This document shows positions 42,086 to 50,820 of a DNA stretch of 64,000 nt, piece after piece (the stretch's first letter is position 1; every line of letters begins with the position of its first letter). This DNA comes from Deltaproteobacteria bacterium (GTDB lineage: Bacteria > Myxococcota > UBA727 > VGSZ01). Where the stretch lies: contig JACOUT010000004.1 in the NCBI GenBank assembly GCA_016177705.1, positions 310,001 to 374,000 of the forward strand. Direction: 5' to 3'. Under the pieces are notes generated by a model that made no database searches, had not been told where the DNA came from, and saw only the letters and a program-made list of their open reading frames with translations. The position numbers and the translations under genes are program-made.

Positions 42086-42951
42086 GGAAGGTGATGCCTG
42101 CGCTGCTCGCGCTCACGGTGGCCGCGTCGCCCGGCTGCACGCTCTTGTGGATCTTCAACAGCGATCCCGAAGGCCTGCCGTGCGCCGACATCGACGTCGA
42201 GACACGCACCGGCCGCTGCCTCGAGGGCTACGCTTGCGTGTTTCGTGAGAGCGACGCCGTCTGCCTCAAGCAGGGCGCCAAGCAGGCGGGCGACCCGTGC
42301 CTGAGCACCGACGAGTGCGACGAAGAGCTGGTGTGCGCCACCGCCTACGCGCAGTGCGGCGCCGACGGCGCTGACGACGTCAACTGCAGCCTGGTCGGCG
42401 AAGCCGAGGAGGGGCTCGCATGCCGGCCGGCGTGTGACATCGCCGACCCGTCGGCCTGCCCCACCGGGGAGCGCTGCTTCGAGGTGCAGGGCGTCGAGGG
42501 CATCAACGGCTTCTGCCAGACCGGCGCGTGCGGCGAGGACGGCGACTGCCGCACGGTGTCCGGCAACGAAGGGCTGTGCAGCGGCGAGACCGGGCAGGGC
42601 ACCACCGGCTTCTGCTTCGAGGACTGCGATCCGTTCGGCTGTGCCGGTGCCACCTGCGCGAGCTGCAACGGCCTCGACGGCGTGCCCGACGAGGGCGCCT
42701 CGTGCTTCCCGCTGCCCGACGAAGTGCTCTCCGAGCGCCTCGTCTGCCTGGCGCACGGCGGCCTGCCGGCCTTCTCGGCCTGTGGTGGGCCAAACGACGA
42801 CATCTGCGAGTTCAACACCTTCTGCGTCTCCTTCCAAAGCCTGACCTACTGTGCGCCGTATTGCCGCTTCCCGAGCGGCGCGCCCGCCTGTCCCGGGGGC
42901 GAGGCGTGCACGCCCATCGGTGCGGGACCGCTCGGCTTCTGCGCGCCGTAG
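42082..42951 (+). CDS. Cys-rich lipoprotein
   Basis: 289 residues from ATG 42082, overlapping the previous stop (ATGA). The leader ends with ASPGC. The body has about 35 cysteines in repeated pairs (CLSTDECDEELVC, CPTGERCFEVQG, GFCQTGACGEDGDC, and CNGLDG) resembling EGF-like and Dickkopf-like knots, all disulfide-rich. A family of many such lipoproteins occurs in Myxococcota with no proven function. It is followed 73 bp later by the J-domain gene. Confidence 0.72.
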   Translation: MRKVMPALLALTVAASPGCTLLWIFNSDPEGLPCADIDVETRTGRCLEGYACVFRESDAVCLKQGAKQAGDPCLSTDECDEELVCATAYAQCGADGADDVNCSLVGEAEEGLACRPACDIADPSACPTGERCFEVQGVEGINGFCQTGACGEDGDCRTVSGNEGLCSGETGQGTTGFCFEDCDPFGCAGATCASCNGLDGVPDEGASCFPLPDEVLSERLVCLAHGGLPAFSACGGPNDDICEFNTFCVSFQSLTYCAPYCRFPSGAPACPGGEACTPIGAGPLGFCAP

Positions 42952-43024
42952 CCGTTGCGCACGTCGTCGACGTCACAGCCGGGAACTTGCCGGGCGGTCC
43001 GCGAGTCGCGCTAACGTCTGGGCG

Positions 43025-44323
43025 ATGGCGAGCGAGCAGGCCAACGCGTTCAAGAAGCACCGCGACGCGGACGACGCGCAGGGCAACCTGACCTGGGCCG
43101 CCCGCCTGCAAGCGAAGGGCGTCAGGGCGTCGCCAGAGGCGCTCGCGCGCATCGATGTCGAGCGCGAATTCGAGTTGTCGGAAGACGAGCGCGTGCTGTG
43201 GCGCCTGCTCAAGCTGCCGCGAAAATACATGGACATCGAGCACTGTGGCGTGCTGGCTGTCGACAAGCTGCGCGGCGCCTTGCGAGGTTTGGTGGCGGCC
43301 GACGTCGTCGACATCGTCGATGCCTCGGACACCAAGGCGCTGATCCCGGCCGAGCTGCGCCGGCTGCGCGCCGAGGTGCAGGGCAAGGAGGTCCAGCGCC
43401 CGAGCCAGCCGCTCAAGGCGCGCGTTTACCGCCCGAACATCGACGGCACGCCGCCTGAAGCCCCGCCCACGGCCGCCTCCGACAGCGCGCCGGTGGCCGA
43501 GGTCGCGGACGCGCCACGGGTGCCCACCGCGCCGCGCGGCGTACCTCGGCCGGTGGCGTTGCGGGCGCTCACCGACGAGGAGCAGACGCTCAAGGCCGAG
43601 CTCGAGCGCGCGCACGCGGCCATTGCCAAGCAGAACCACTACGACTTCTTGGGCCTGCAGCGCGGCTGTGACGACGCCGCGGTGCGCGCCGCCTACGTGC
43701 GCCTGGCGCGAGACTTCCACCCCGACCGCGTGGCGGGCCTCGGCGACCCGACGCTGCAGTCGAAGGTCGACGAGCTGTTCAAACGCCTCGGCGACGCGCA
43801 ACAAGCGGTGGCCAGCGCCGACGCGCGCGCGCAGTACGATCGGGCGCTCGACTCGATGGGCGGCGCCACCACCACGGCCGACGGCCAGCGCCAACGCCGC
43901 CCGCTCGAGGCGCAGAACGCGGCGAGGATCGCCGATGTCTATTTCAAGAAGAAGGAGCTGAAGAGCGCCGAGGCCCACTACCGGCAGGCCGCGAACTTCG
44001 ACCCCGAGGATCCGAAGATCCTGACGGCGCTCGCCCACTGCATCTGGCTCAACCCCGACCACGAGGAGGCGGTGCGCACCGCCGAGGCCAGAAAGCGGCT
44101 GCAAGAGGTGGTCAACAAGCACCGCTTCGCCGACGCGGCCTACAAGCTCGGCCTGTTGCTCCGCAAGATCAACGACGAGGGCGCGGCGCAGCGATCGTTC
44201 GCGCAGGCGCACCGCCTCGACCCGCAGCACCACGAGGCCGAGCGTGAGGTGCGCCTGCACGAGCAGCGCGTGCACAAGCAATCGAAGCCCGACGGGCTGC
44301 TCGGCCGCTTCGGCAAGAAGTAG
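43025..44323 (+). CDS. J-domain (DnaJ-like) protein with TPR repeats
   Basis: 432 residues from ATG 43025. The N-terminal 125 residues (ELSEDERVLWRLLKLP to VADVVDIVD) form a helical domain also seen in other myxobacterial J-proteins, followed by a Pro-rich linker. A J domain lies at about 203-270 with the HPD motif in DFHPDRVAG. TPR-like helices follow (YFKKKELKSAEAHYRQAANFDPEDP, YKLGLLLRKINDEGAAQRSFAQAHRLDP). It should stimulate a DnaK-type ATPase on a specific client. Its stop abuts the convergent gene stop at 44324. Confidence 0.85.
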   Translation: MASEQANAFKKHRDADDAQGNLTWAARLQAKGVRASPEALARIDVEREFELSEDERVLWRLLKLPRKYMDIEHCGVLAVDKLRGALRGLVAADVVDIVDASDTKALIPAELRRLRAEVQGKEVQRPSQPLKARVYRPNIDGTPPEAPPTAASDSAPVAEVADAPRVPTAPRGVPRPVALRALTDEEQTLKAELERAHAAIAKQNHYDFLGLQRGCDDAAVRAAYVRLARDFHPDRVAGLGDPTLQSKVDELFKRLGDAQQAVASADARAQYDRALDSMGGATTTADGQRQRRPLEAQNAARIADVYFKKKELKSAEAHYRQAANFDPEDPKILTALAHCIWLNPDHEEAVRTAEARKRLQEVVNKHRFADAAYKLGLLLRKINDEGAAQRSFAQAHRLDPQHHEAEREVRLHEQRVHKQSKPDGLLGRFGKK

Positions 44324-44629
44324 TCAGTCCCCGACGTCCAAGTCGCCCGGCGCCTCCGGAAACCAGCGCGCCAGGGCCACCGCCAGCGCGTGTGCCTGCC
44401 GCGGCGAGCCGAGCGTCAGGTGCTTCTCGACCACGAACCCCTGGCCGCGCTTGCGATAGCGCCGCAGCGACACCTTGGGCCCGCGAAAGTCCCCGTCGGG
44501 CCCGCGCTCCTCGAACAGGAACGCGATGGTCGCCCAGGCGCTCGACGACGCCAACAGTGCGCGATCGAGCTCGCGCACCTTGGTGACACCCTGCTCCTCG
44601 AAGTTGACCGTGAGGTCTTCGAGCTTCAC
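44324..44629 (-). CDS. Conserved hypothetical protein coupled to rplC
   Basis: 101 residues from GTG 44629, which overlaps the rplC stop (GTGA). Pattern: EDLTVNFEEQGVTKVRELDRALL, then WATIAFLFEERG, SLRRYRKRGQGFVVEK and HALAVALARWF. The amphipathic order and charge suggest a small cytosolic protein, perhaps related to the uncharacterised ribosome-linked hypothetical proteins of myxobacteria. No known family. Coupling to L3 points to a translation-linked role. Confidence 0.62.
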   Translation of the reverse strand: MKLEDLTVNFEEQGVTKVRELDRALLASSSAWATIAFLFEERGPDGDFRGPKVSLRRYRKRGQGFVVEKHLTLGSPRQAHALAVALARWFPEAPGDLDVGD

Positions 44630-45384
44630 TTCTTGGCGGCAGGCTTGGCCGCAGCGGCGGCACCAGCCTTCGAGGCCTTCATCGGGTTCTTGGAGGCGGT
44701 CTGCGCTTCCTGCGTCATGCGGCGGCCGCGCTGCGCGGTGTGGCTGGACGGCACGAGGTGCACCACGCCGCCCGGGGCGCCGGGCACGGCGCCGCGCAAG
44801 AACACCAGGCCCTTGGCCTCGTCGATCTTGACCACCGCCATGTTGAGCGTGGTCACGGTCTCGTTGCCCATGCGGCCGGCCATGCGCTTGCCCTTGTGCA
44901 CCTTACCGGGAGTGGCGCGGCAGCCGATGGAGCCGCCGTGGCGGAAGTACTCGTGGGTACCGTGGGTGGCGCGGAAGCCCTTCATGTGGTGGCGCTTCAT
45001 CACGCCGGCGGTGCCCTTGCCCTTGCTGGTGCCGGTGACGTCGAGCGACTTGCAGCCCTTGAGCAGATCGAGGGGCAAGGTGTCGCCGACGTTGAGCTTG
45101 GCGAGCGCCTCGGCGTCCATGCGGGTCTCGTGCAGCACGCGCTGAGGGCCGACGTTGGCCTTCTTGAAGTGCCCGGCCATCGCCTGGTTGACCAGCTTCT
45201 CGCGGGTGGCGCAGGCGCCGACCTGCACTGCGCAGTAGCCGTCGTTCTCCATGGTGCGCTTCTGCACGACCACGTTCGGATCGACCTTGAGCACGGTGAC
45301 CGCCACGCGCAGGCCGTCGTCCATGAACAACTGCGTCATGCCGACCTTGGTCGCCATCAATCCCAAACGCTTCGACTTCGACAT
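44626..45384 (-). CDS. rplC: 50S ribosomal protein L3
   Basis: 252 residues from ATG 45384, chosen because AGGAG lies 7 bp upstream; a TTG at 45390 is too close to it. Core L3 features are GLMATKVGMTQLF at the start, the KGFRATHGTHEYFRHGGSIGCR loop near the peptidyl-transferase centre, and GRMGNETVTTLNMAVVKI. The C-terminus has an extra Ala/Lys-rich tail (AGAAAAAKPAAKK). L3 is an early assembly protein of the 50S subunit. It is not in an S10 operon here: neither rpsJ upstream nor rplD downstream is present. Confidence 0.97.
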   Translation of the reverse strand: MSKSKRLGLMATKVGMTQLFMDDGLRVAVTVLKVDPNVVVQKRTMENDGYCAVQVGACATREKLVNQAMAGHFKKANVGPQRVLHETRMDAEALAKLNVGDTLPLDLLKGCKSLDVTGTSKGKGTAGVMKRHHMKGFRATHGTHEYFRHGGSIGCRATPGKVHKGKRMAGRMGNETVTTLNMAVVKIDEAKGLVFLRGAVPGAPGGVVHLVPSSHTAQRGRRMTQEAQTASKNPMKASKAGAAAAAKPAAKK

Positions 45385-45570
45385 CGCCAAACTCCTGGGT
45401 CATTCGCCGCCGCGCCAGCGCCGTCGAGGCGCCACGCGGACGCGCGGTGCAAGGCAACGCGCTCGGCCAGCGGACCCGAACCCGGGCGTACCCGGGGGGT
45501 GGAAAAGAGCCTCGGAAAACCCGAGGAAAGCCGGCACCCTAGCGCGGTGCGCCGCCGCGTCAAGCGCGGC

Positions 45571-45822
45571 CTAGGAGCCGCCGCCGGGGCGACCGTCGTC
45601 GAGCCACCCGGCGTCGGCGGCTTGGCCCGCGTCCGCCGGGGGGGCCGAGGGGTCGTCGAGATCCTCGGGCGGGCCCTGGTCCTGGAGCCCGTCGTCACAG
45701 CTTCCCTCCACGCACAGGGACGTGCCTGGGCAGTCCCCGTCCGTCTCACAGGCGCCGATCACCGGCCGGCACGCGAGCGTGGAAAGCAGGACCAGGGCGC
45801 TAACCAGGGAACGTCGGACCAT
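45571..45822 (-). CDS. Small Cys-rich lipoprotein
   Basis: 83 residues from ATG 45822. Leader ends in LSTLAC (Cys18 lipidation). A single Cys-knot, CETDGDCPGTSLCVEGSC, follows, then an Asp/Pro/Gly-rich tail. The same Cys pattern appears in the lipoproteins at 9.8, 36.0 and 42.1 kb. It lies upstream of rplC on the same strand by about 190 bp. Function unknown. Confidence 0.6.
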   Translation of the reverse strand: MVRRSLVSALVLLSTLACRPVIGACETDGDCPGTSLCVEGSCDDGLQDQGPPEDLDDPSAPPADAGQAADAGWLDDGRPGGGS

Positions 45823-46083
45823 GCGCCATGCTAGCGGCGCACGGCCGAGCGCTGCCTGCGCCTCTCCTGCCTGCCTCGAATCGACGCAGCGGCGTCGGCG
45901 CCCGTCTCCCTGAAGGGAATGGCTTGGTCGGTGGTCGGCCTTCGGGTCGCCGGCCAGCGGTCCGTTCGGGCCGCGGGCCGCGGCCACCAGATCATCGCCT
46001 CGCGAGAGCCAACTTGAGCAGGTCTCATGGGTCACTGACGACGACGACTTGGCGCGGGTCGAGCGACCCGCGCCGCGCCTTGG
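45823..46083. other. 261-bp gene-free stretch
   Basis: No gene seen. Holds the hairpin GGCGCGGGTC-GAGC-GACCCGCGCC (46051-46074), which may end transcripts of the fragment gene. 46321-46518 likewise shows no gene. Confidence 0.45.
46051..46074. terminator. Perfect 10-bp-arm hairpin
   Basis: Arms GGCGCGGGTC and GACCCGCGCC with GAGC loop, 10 bp beyond the stop of the four-helix-bundle fragment. No T-run on either strand. Confidence 0.35.
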
Positions 46084-46320
46084 CTAGCCAAATCGGTACA
46101 GCATGGCGCACAGGTGATCGCAGCGGTCCTTGGCAAGCGCACGCTCGCTGTCACCCACGCCCTTAAGCCGGTGCGCCACGTCCACGATCGCACTCACTTC
46201 GCGCGCGCTGCATGCGGCGGTTTCGAAGTAGCGCGCACGCTCGCGCGCCGATCGTTTGCGGCAGCCCTCTGCGAAGTTCAGCGGCACCGACGCGCTCGCG
46301 CGCCTCAGTTGGTCCGCGAG
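46084..46320 (-). pseudogene. Fragment of a four-helix-bundle (S23/avd-like) protein
   Basis: The minus-strand frame ending at 46084 reads LADQLRRASASVPLNFAEGC and on through KRSARERARYFETAACSAREVSAIVD and HLCAMLYRF. This is the helix 2-4 pattern of four-helix-bundle proteins related to rRNA intervening-sequence protein (S23) and avd. The expected N-terminal helix is missing upstream of 46320. A GTG at 46287 could start a 67-residue remnant. It is bounded by 46051-46074, a perfect 10-bp hairpin. Confidence 0.5.
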
Positions 46321-46518
46321 GAAGCCAAGGCCGGGTGCCGGCGCACGACCGCCCCCGATGTTCCGGTGGCCGCAGTCCGCAGGCCATCAACCGCTCGCCG
46401 AGTCCCGCGGGCCGAGCCCCACTCATGCGCTCCTGTTCGCCCGAGGGTCGCTTGCGGTTACTGAGGCGGGCTCCCAACGCCCCGAGCCTGCACCGCCCGG
46501 CCCGAGCTGTGGGCGGTG

Positions 46519-47148
46519 TCAGACGGCGATTGCCGCAGGTCCACCGGCGCCCGCCGCCGGCAGGTCGCGCTTGAGGTCGACCGCGGCCGCCGCTGCGGTC
46601 GTGACGAAGTAGGTCGCAGCCGCGAGCGCCGCTTGCGCCAGCAGAGAAGGCAGCGAGACTGCGAGCGCGATCGCAAGATCGCTGGCCGGCTCCCGGTCCA
46701 GGGCCGCAGGGAGCGTCGCCATCAAAATGCCCGTCCCCGCCACGCCGCCGCCGAACGCGATCACCGGGTAGAGCACCGCGGCGATGGTGGTGCGCCGCAC
46801 TACGCCCTCGTCGTGGGACAGCTCCGCGAACACCTTCGCCAGCTGGTGCAGCGCGTAGGGGATGCCAACGACGGAGACGCAGGGGATGAGCGTCAGCGCG
46901 ACCAGCTGACCACGAGGGGCACTGGGTGGGCGCCCGAGCCCGGTCGCCACGCCGTGCGCGAGCACGACGAACACTGCGATCAGCACCGTGCTGACGAGCC
47001 AACCGAGGCTGCCGGCCGCCTGCACGGCGGCACCGGCGATGCTCCCAGCGATGTTGAGCGCCGGCATGGCGACGAGCGACGCGACCAGCACGAGCTGCAC
47101 CACTCGGAGCCTGCGCAACCGCGGCGCGGGGTCGCCCGCCGCGCTCAT
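46519..47148 (-). CDS. Integral membrane protein, unknown
   Basis: 209 residues from ATG 47148, overlapping the clpX stop (ATGA). About five hydrophobic helices: [79 protein letters not shown], and [23 protein letters not shown]. No family is recognised. It is coupled to clpX. Confidence 0.68.
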   Translation of the reverse strand: MSAAGDPAPRLRRLRVVQLVLVASLVAMPALNIAGSIAGAAVQAAGSLGWLVSTVLIAVFVVLAHGVATGLGRPPSAPRGQLVALTLIPCVSVVGIPYALHQLAKVFAELSHDEGVVRRTTIAAVLYPVIAFGGGVAGTGILMATLPAALDREPASDLAIALAVSLPSLLAQAALAAATYFVTTAAAAAVDLKRDLPAAGAGGPAAIAV

Positions 47149-48404
47149 GCCGACTGTTTCTTCTCGAACGTCAGCACCGGCGGCGCCGCCTTGCTGATCA
47201 CCTCCTCGGTGATCAGGCAGTCGGTGACGCCCTCGAGGTAGGGCACCTCGTACATGATGTCGAGCATGGCGTTCTCGAGGATGGCGCGCAGCCCGCGCGC
47301 GCCCGCCTTGCGCTTGATGGCCTCGCGCGCGCAGGCGCGCAGCGCGGGCTCGGCGAAGTGGAGCTTGACGCCCTCCATGGCGAGCAACTTCTGGTACTGC
47401 TTGACCAGCGCGTTCTTCGGCTCTTTCAAGATGGTGACCAGGTCGTCCTCGGTCATGTCGTTGAGCGTGGCCGTGACCGGCAGGCGCCCGACGAACTCTG
47501 GGATGAGCCCGAACTTGATCAGGTCCTCGGTGTTGGTCTCGCGCAGGATCTCACCGAGCCGTTGCTGGCGCTTGCCCTTGACCTCGGCGCCGAAGCCGAT
47601 GGTCTTCTGGCCGATGCGGCGCTCGATGATCTGCTCGAGGCCGACGAAGGCGCCGCCGCAGATGAACAGGATGTTTGAGGTGTCGACCTGCACGGTCGCC
47701 TCTTGTTGACCGTACTTCTTGGCGCCGCGCGGCGTGACGTTGCACTTAGTGCCTTCGATGAGCTTGAGCAGGCCCTGCTGCACGCCCTCGCCGCTCACGT
47801 CCCGGGTGGCCGAGGGGCCCTCGCCCTTGCGCGCGATCTTGTCGACCTCATCGAGGTAGACGATGCCCTTCTCGGCGCGCTCGACGTCGTTGTCGGAGGC
47901 GGCCAGCAGGTTCTGGATGATGCTCTCGACGTCCTCGCCGACGTAGCCCGCCTCGGTCAGCGTGGTGGCGTCGGCCACCGTGAACGGCACCTTGAGGAAG
48001 CGCGCCAGGCTCTGCGCCAGCAGCGTCTTGCCGGTGCCGGTGGGCCCGATCAGCATCACGTTCGACTTCGACAGCTCGACGCCGTTTTGCGGTCCACCTT
48101 CGGCGCGCGCGTTGATGCGCTTGTAGTGGTTGTAGACCGCTACCGACATGATCTTCTTGGCGTGCTCCTGGCCGATGACGTAGCGGTCGAGGAACGACTT
48201 GATCTCGTGCGGCGTGGGGAGCTGGAGCTGCTCGGACTGCTGCCGCTCGGTCGCCTCCTCGGCGATGATGTCGTTGCACAGGCGGATGCACTCGTCGCAG
48301 ATGTAGACGGTGGGCCCGGCGATGAGCTTCTTCACCTCCCGCTGCGATTTGCCGCAGAAGGAGCACTGGAGGTTGCCGCCCTGGTCACGTCTCGCCGCCG
48401 CCAT
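47145..48404 (-). CDS. clpX: ATP-dependent Clp protease ATP-binding subunit ClpX
   Basis: 419 residues from ATG 48404. The N-terminal zinc finger is intact (CSFCGKS and [10 protein letters not shown]). Walker A GPTGTGKT near residue 120, Walker B VYLDEVDK near 182, the sensor and pore loop GYVGED, and [14 protein letters not shown] are all present. ClpX unfolds tagged proteins and feeds them to ClpP. No clpP is adjacent, unlike the usual tig-clpP-clpX order. The first 10 residues are basic. A divergent start at 48649 lies 245 bp away. Confidence 0.97.
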   Translation of the reverse strand: MAAARRDQGGNLQCSFCGKSQREVKKLIAGPTVYICDECIRLCNDIIAEEATERQQSEQLQLPTPHEIKSFLDRYVIGQEHAKKIMSVAVYNHYKRINARAEGGPQNGVELSKSNVMLIGPTGTGKTLLAQSLARFLKVPFTVADATTLTEAGYVGEDVESIIQNLLAASDNDVERAEKGIVYLDEVDKIARKGEGPSATRDVSGEGVQQGLLKLIEGTKCNVTPRGAKKYGQQEATVQVDTSNILFICGGAFVGLEQIIERRIGQKTIGFGAEVKGKRQQRLGEILRETNTEDLIKFGLIPEFVGRLPVTATLNDMTEDDLVTILKEPKNALVKQYQKLLAMEGVKLHFAEPALRACAREAIKRKAGARGLRAILENAMLDIMYEVPYLEGVTDCLITEEVISKAAPPVLTFEKKQSA

Positions 48405-48436
48405 AGCCGCTCGCCGTCACTCTCCGTCGTTCGCTG

Positions 48437-48472
48437 CGATCGTCTTGCCCTTTCGCAGGGCGATCGCAAGCG
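48437..48472. repeat. Imperfect inverted repeat upstream of clpX
   Basis: TGCGATCGTCTTGCCC at one side and GGGCGATCGCAA at the other, around TTTCGCA. It is in the divergent intergenic region, so it may be an operator; no regulator is known. Confidence 0.3.
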
Positions 48473-48648
48473 TTCTCTACGTCTCTCGCCGCCGGATCCG
48501 TACCCGGCGCTTCCCCTCACTCTAGCAGCCCACCACCTACAGCGCCCGAAAGCGGCCACCCGGGCGCGCCGAGCCTGGTGCGCGCGCGCACCGCCGATGC
48601 GGCAGCGCGCCTTGACCTCGAGGCGGACCCGTCCCTAGCGTGCGGCCC

Positions 48649-49743
48649 ATGCCCGCCCCCGGCCATGACCTGCGGCCGCGCGTCGAGGCGCTCCTCGACG
48701 TCGCGGGTGACGCACGGACCGTGCTGGTCTGCACCCACGACAACCCCGACCCCGATTCGATCGCCTCGGCGTTCGCGCTCGGCGAGCTGCTGCGTGTGCG
48801 CACCGGCGCCTCCTACACCTTGGCGCACGGCGGCGTGCTCGGGCGCGCCGAGAACCGCGCCATGGTGCGCGCGCTCAAGATCCCGCTGGTGCCCTTCGCC
48901 CGCCTCGACGTCGACGATCTGGACGCCTTCGACGCGGTCGGCCTGGTCGACACCCAGCCCGGTCACGGCAACCATCGCGTGACGCGCGAGGTGGTGGCGG
49001 GGCGGCGCTTGCTGTGCATCGACCACCACCCGGCGCGCACCTACGAGGGCACGCTGGCGCCCGACTACGCCGACGTGGGCGGCGACTACGGCTCCACCAG
49101 CACCATGCTGACCTGCTACCTCGACGCCGCCGACGTGCCCTTCGAGGCGTCGGTGGCGACCGCGCTGTTTTACGGCATCAAGAGCGACACGCGCGATCTG
49201 GGGCGCGAGGTTGGCGACGTCGACGTCTGGGCCTACCAGCACCTGGTGGCGCACACCGACATGGGCGTGGTCTCGCAGATCGAGCACCCGCGCCTGCCGC
49301 GCGGCTACTTCGCGGCGCTGTCGGGCGCGGTGCGTAAGGCGCGCGTGTTCGACGACGTGGTCGTGTGCGACCTCGGCGTGGTCTACGTGCCCGACCTGGT
49401 GGCCGAGACCGCCGACTGGCTGTTGCTCGCCGAGGGCATCCGCTGGTCCATCGTGGTCGGCGAGCACGGCAACGACGTGTTCAGCTCGCTGCGCGTGCAC
49501 GACCGGCGCTTCTCGGCGGGCAAGCTGGTGCGAGAGGTGGTGGCCGCGTGGCCCACGGGCAGCGCCGGCGGCCACGGCTCGATGGCGGGGGCGCGCGTGG
49601 CGCTCGACCCGGAGATGCCGCCCGCGGGGCGCTCCCAGGTGCGGCGGCGCCTGCTGCAAGAGCTGGCGCGCGCGGCGGGGGTCGCGCGCGGCGCGCGCCC
49701 GCGGCCCTTCGCTGTCGACGTCGAGGTCTCGGTCGAGGAGTGA
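48649..49743 (+). CDS. DHH-family phosphoesterase-like protein
   Basis: 364 residues from ATG 48649; GTG 48640 is possible. The DHH motifs are THDNPDPDSIASA (residues about 29-41) and IDHHPA (about 124), with DVGGDYGSTSTML after it. The C-terminal part has GGHGSMAGA, the GGHxxAAG-like DHHA1 motif. The family includes nano-RNases and c-di-AMP phosphodiesterases; which one cannot be told from sequence alone. Its stop overlaps the GTG of the cysteine desulfurase gene (GTGA). Confidence 0.85.
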   Translation: MPAPGHDLRPRVEALLDVAGDARTVLVCTHDNPDPDSIASAFALGELLRVRTGASYTLAHGGVLGRAENRAMVRALKIPLVPFARLDVDDLDAFDAVGLVDTQPGHGNHRVTREVVAGRRLLCIDHHPARTYEGTLAPDYADVGGDYGSTSTMLTCYLDAADVPFEASVATALFYGIKSDTRDLGREVGDVDVWAYQHLVAHTDMGVVSQIEHPRLPRGYFAALSGAVRKARVFDDVVVCDLGVVYVPDLVAETADWLLLAEGIRWSIVVGEHGNDVFSSLRVHDRRFSAGKLVREVVAAWPTGSAGGHGSMAGARVALDPEMPPAGRSQVRRRLLQELARAAGVARGARPRPFAVDVEVSVEE

Positions 49744-50810
49744 CGCCGCTCTACCTGGACGCCAACGCCAGCATGCCGCCCACCGCGCGGGCGCGCGCGG
49801 CGGCGGTGGCGGCGCTCGACCTGATCGGCAACCCCTCGTCGCCGCACGTGCTCGGCCGCACCGTGCGTCGGCTGCTCGATGAGGCACGCGAGGCGGTGGC
49901 GGCCGCGCTCGGGGGGCAGGCGCGCGAGCTGGTGTTCTGCTCGGGCGCCTCGGAGGCGAACCGCTGGTTGATCGACGCCGCGCGGCTCGCCGGTCGCACC
50001 GTGTGGATCTCGGCGCTCGAGCACCCGTCGCTGGCCAAGCCCTGGGCGCTGCTGCCCGAGGCGCTGCGCGCCGAGCGCCCGGAGGACGCCGACATGGTGT
50101 GCTGCACCGCGGCGCACAACGAGACCGGCACTATCCCTGACCTTGCCGCGTTGCTGGCGCGCGTGCGGGACGAGGCCATCGTGTGCATCGACGCGGCGCA
50201 GGCGTGCGGGCGCGTGTCGCCCGTGCCCGCGCGAGCCGATGCCGTGGTCGCCTCGGCGCACAAGATGGGCGGCGTCGCCGGCGCCGGCGCGCTGCTGCTG
50301 CGCGGCCGCGCGCGCGCCCTGCCGCCCCCGTGGGCGGGCGGCGGGCAGGAGGGCGGGCTGCGGCCGGGGACGGAGCCGCTCGTCGCCATCGCGGCCTTCG
50401 GCTCCGCCGCGGCAGAGGTGGAGCAGACCCGCGCCGCGCACGCCGCGCTCTCGCCGCTGCGCGACCGCCTCGAGCGCGAGCTGGTCACGGCGTGGGGGGC
50501 GCGCGCGCTCGGTGCCGAGGGCGCGCGGCTGCCGAACACCTCCGCGTTGGTGGTGCCCGACGTCGATGGCGCGGCGCTGCGCATCGCCGTCGACCTCGCT
50601 GGCGTGTGCGTCGGCTTCGGCGCGGCGTGCAGCGCGCTCGCGCCCGAGCCGTCGCCTGCCCTGCTCTCGCTTGGTCTCACGCCGGCCGAGGCGCAGGCCA
50701 CCGTGCGCCTGTCCTTGCCGCCGAGCGCGTGTGCGGGCGACGTGGACGAGGCGCTGACCCGGCTGCGACCCGTCGCTGCGGCGTTGCGCGCGGCGGCGAA
50801 ACGTCCCTAA
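49740..50810 (+). CDS. Cysteine desulfurase-like (NifS/IscS-type) aminotransferase class V
   Basis: 356 residues from GTG 49740. PLP Lys175 is in VASAHKMGG. The His of AAHNETGT stacks on the cofactor, and IDAAQACGR holds the phosphate-site residues. The active-site Cys lies in GAACSAL (Cys297), as in NifS. The enzyme moves sulfur from cysteine to Fe-S or tRNA thiolation pathways. No iscU or thiI is near, so the acceptor is unknown. It overlaps the upstream gene and is 10 bp from the next. Confidence 0.88.
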   Translation: MTPLYLDANASMPPTARARAAAVAALDLIGNPSSPHVLGRTVRRLLDEAREAVAAALGGQARELVFCSGASEANRWLIDAARLAGRTVWISALEHPSLAKPWALLPEALRAERPEDADMVCCTAAHNETGTIPDLAALLARVRDEAIVCIDAAQACGRVSPVPARADAVVASAHKMGGVAGAGALLLRGRARALPPPWAGGGQEGGLRPGTEPLVAIAAFGSAAAEVEQTRAAHAALSPLRDRLERELVTAWGARALGAEGARLPNTSALVVPDVDGAALRIAVDLAGVCVGFGAACSALAPEPSPALLSLGLTPAEAQATVRLSLPPSACAGDVDEALTRLRPVAAALRAAAKRP

Positions 50811-50820
50811 AAGCGCCGCG

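Noticed and set aside
45823..46083. tRNA or small RNA gene
   Set aside because: A hairpin is present but no cloverleaf or anticodon arm can be drawn.
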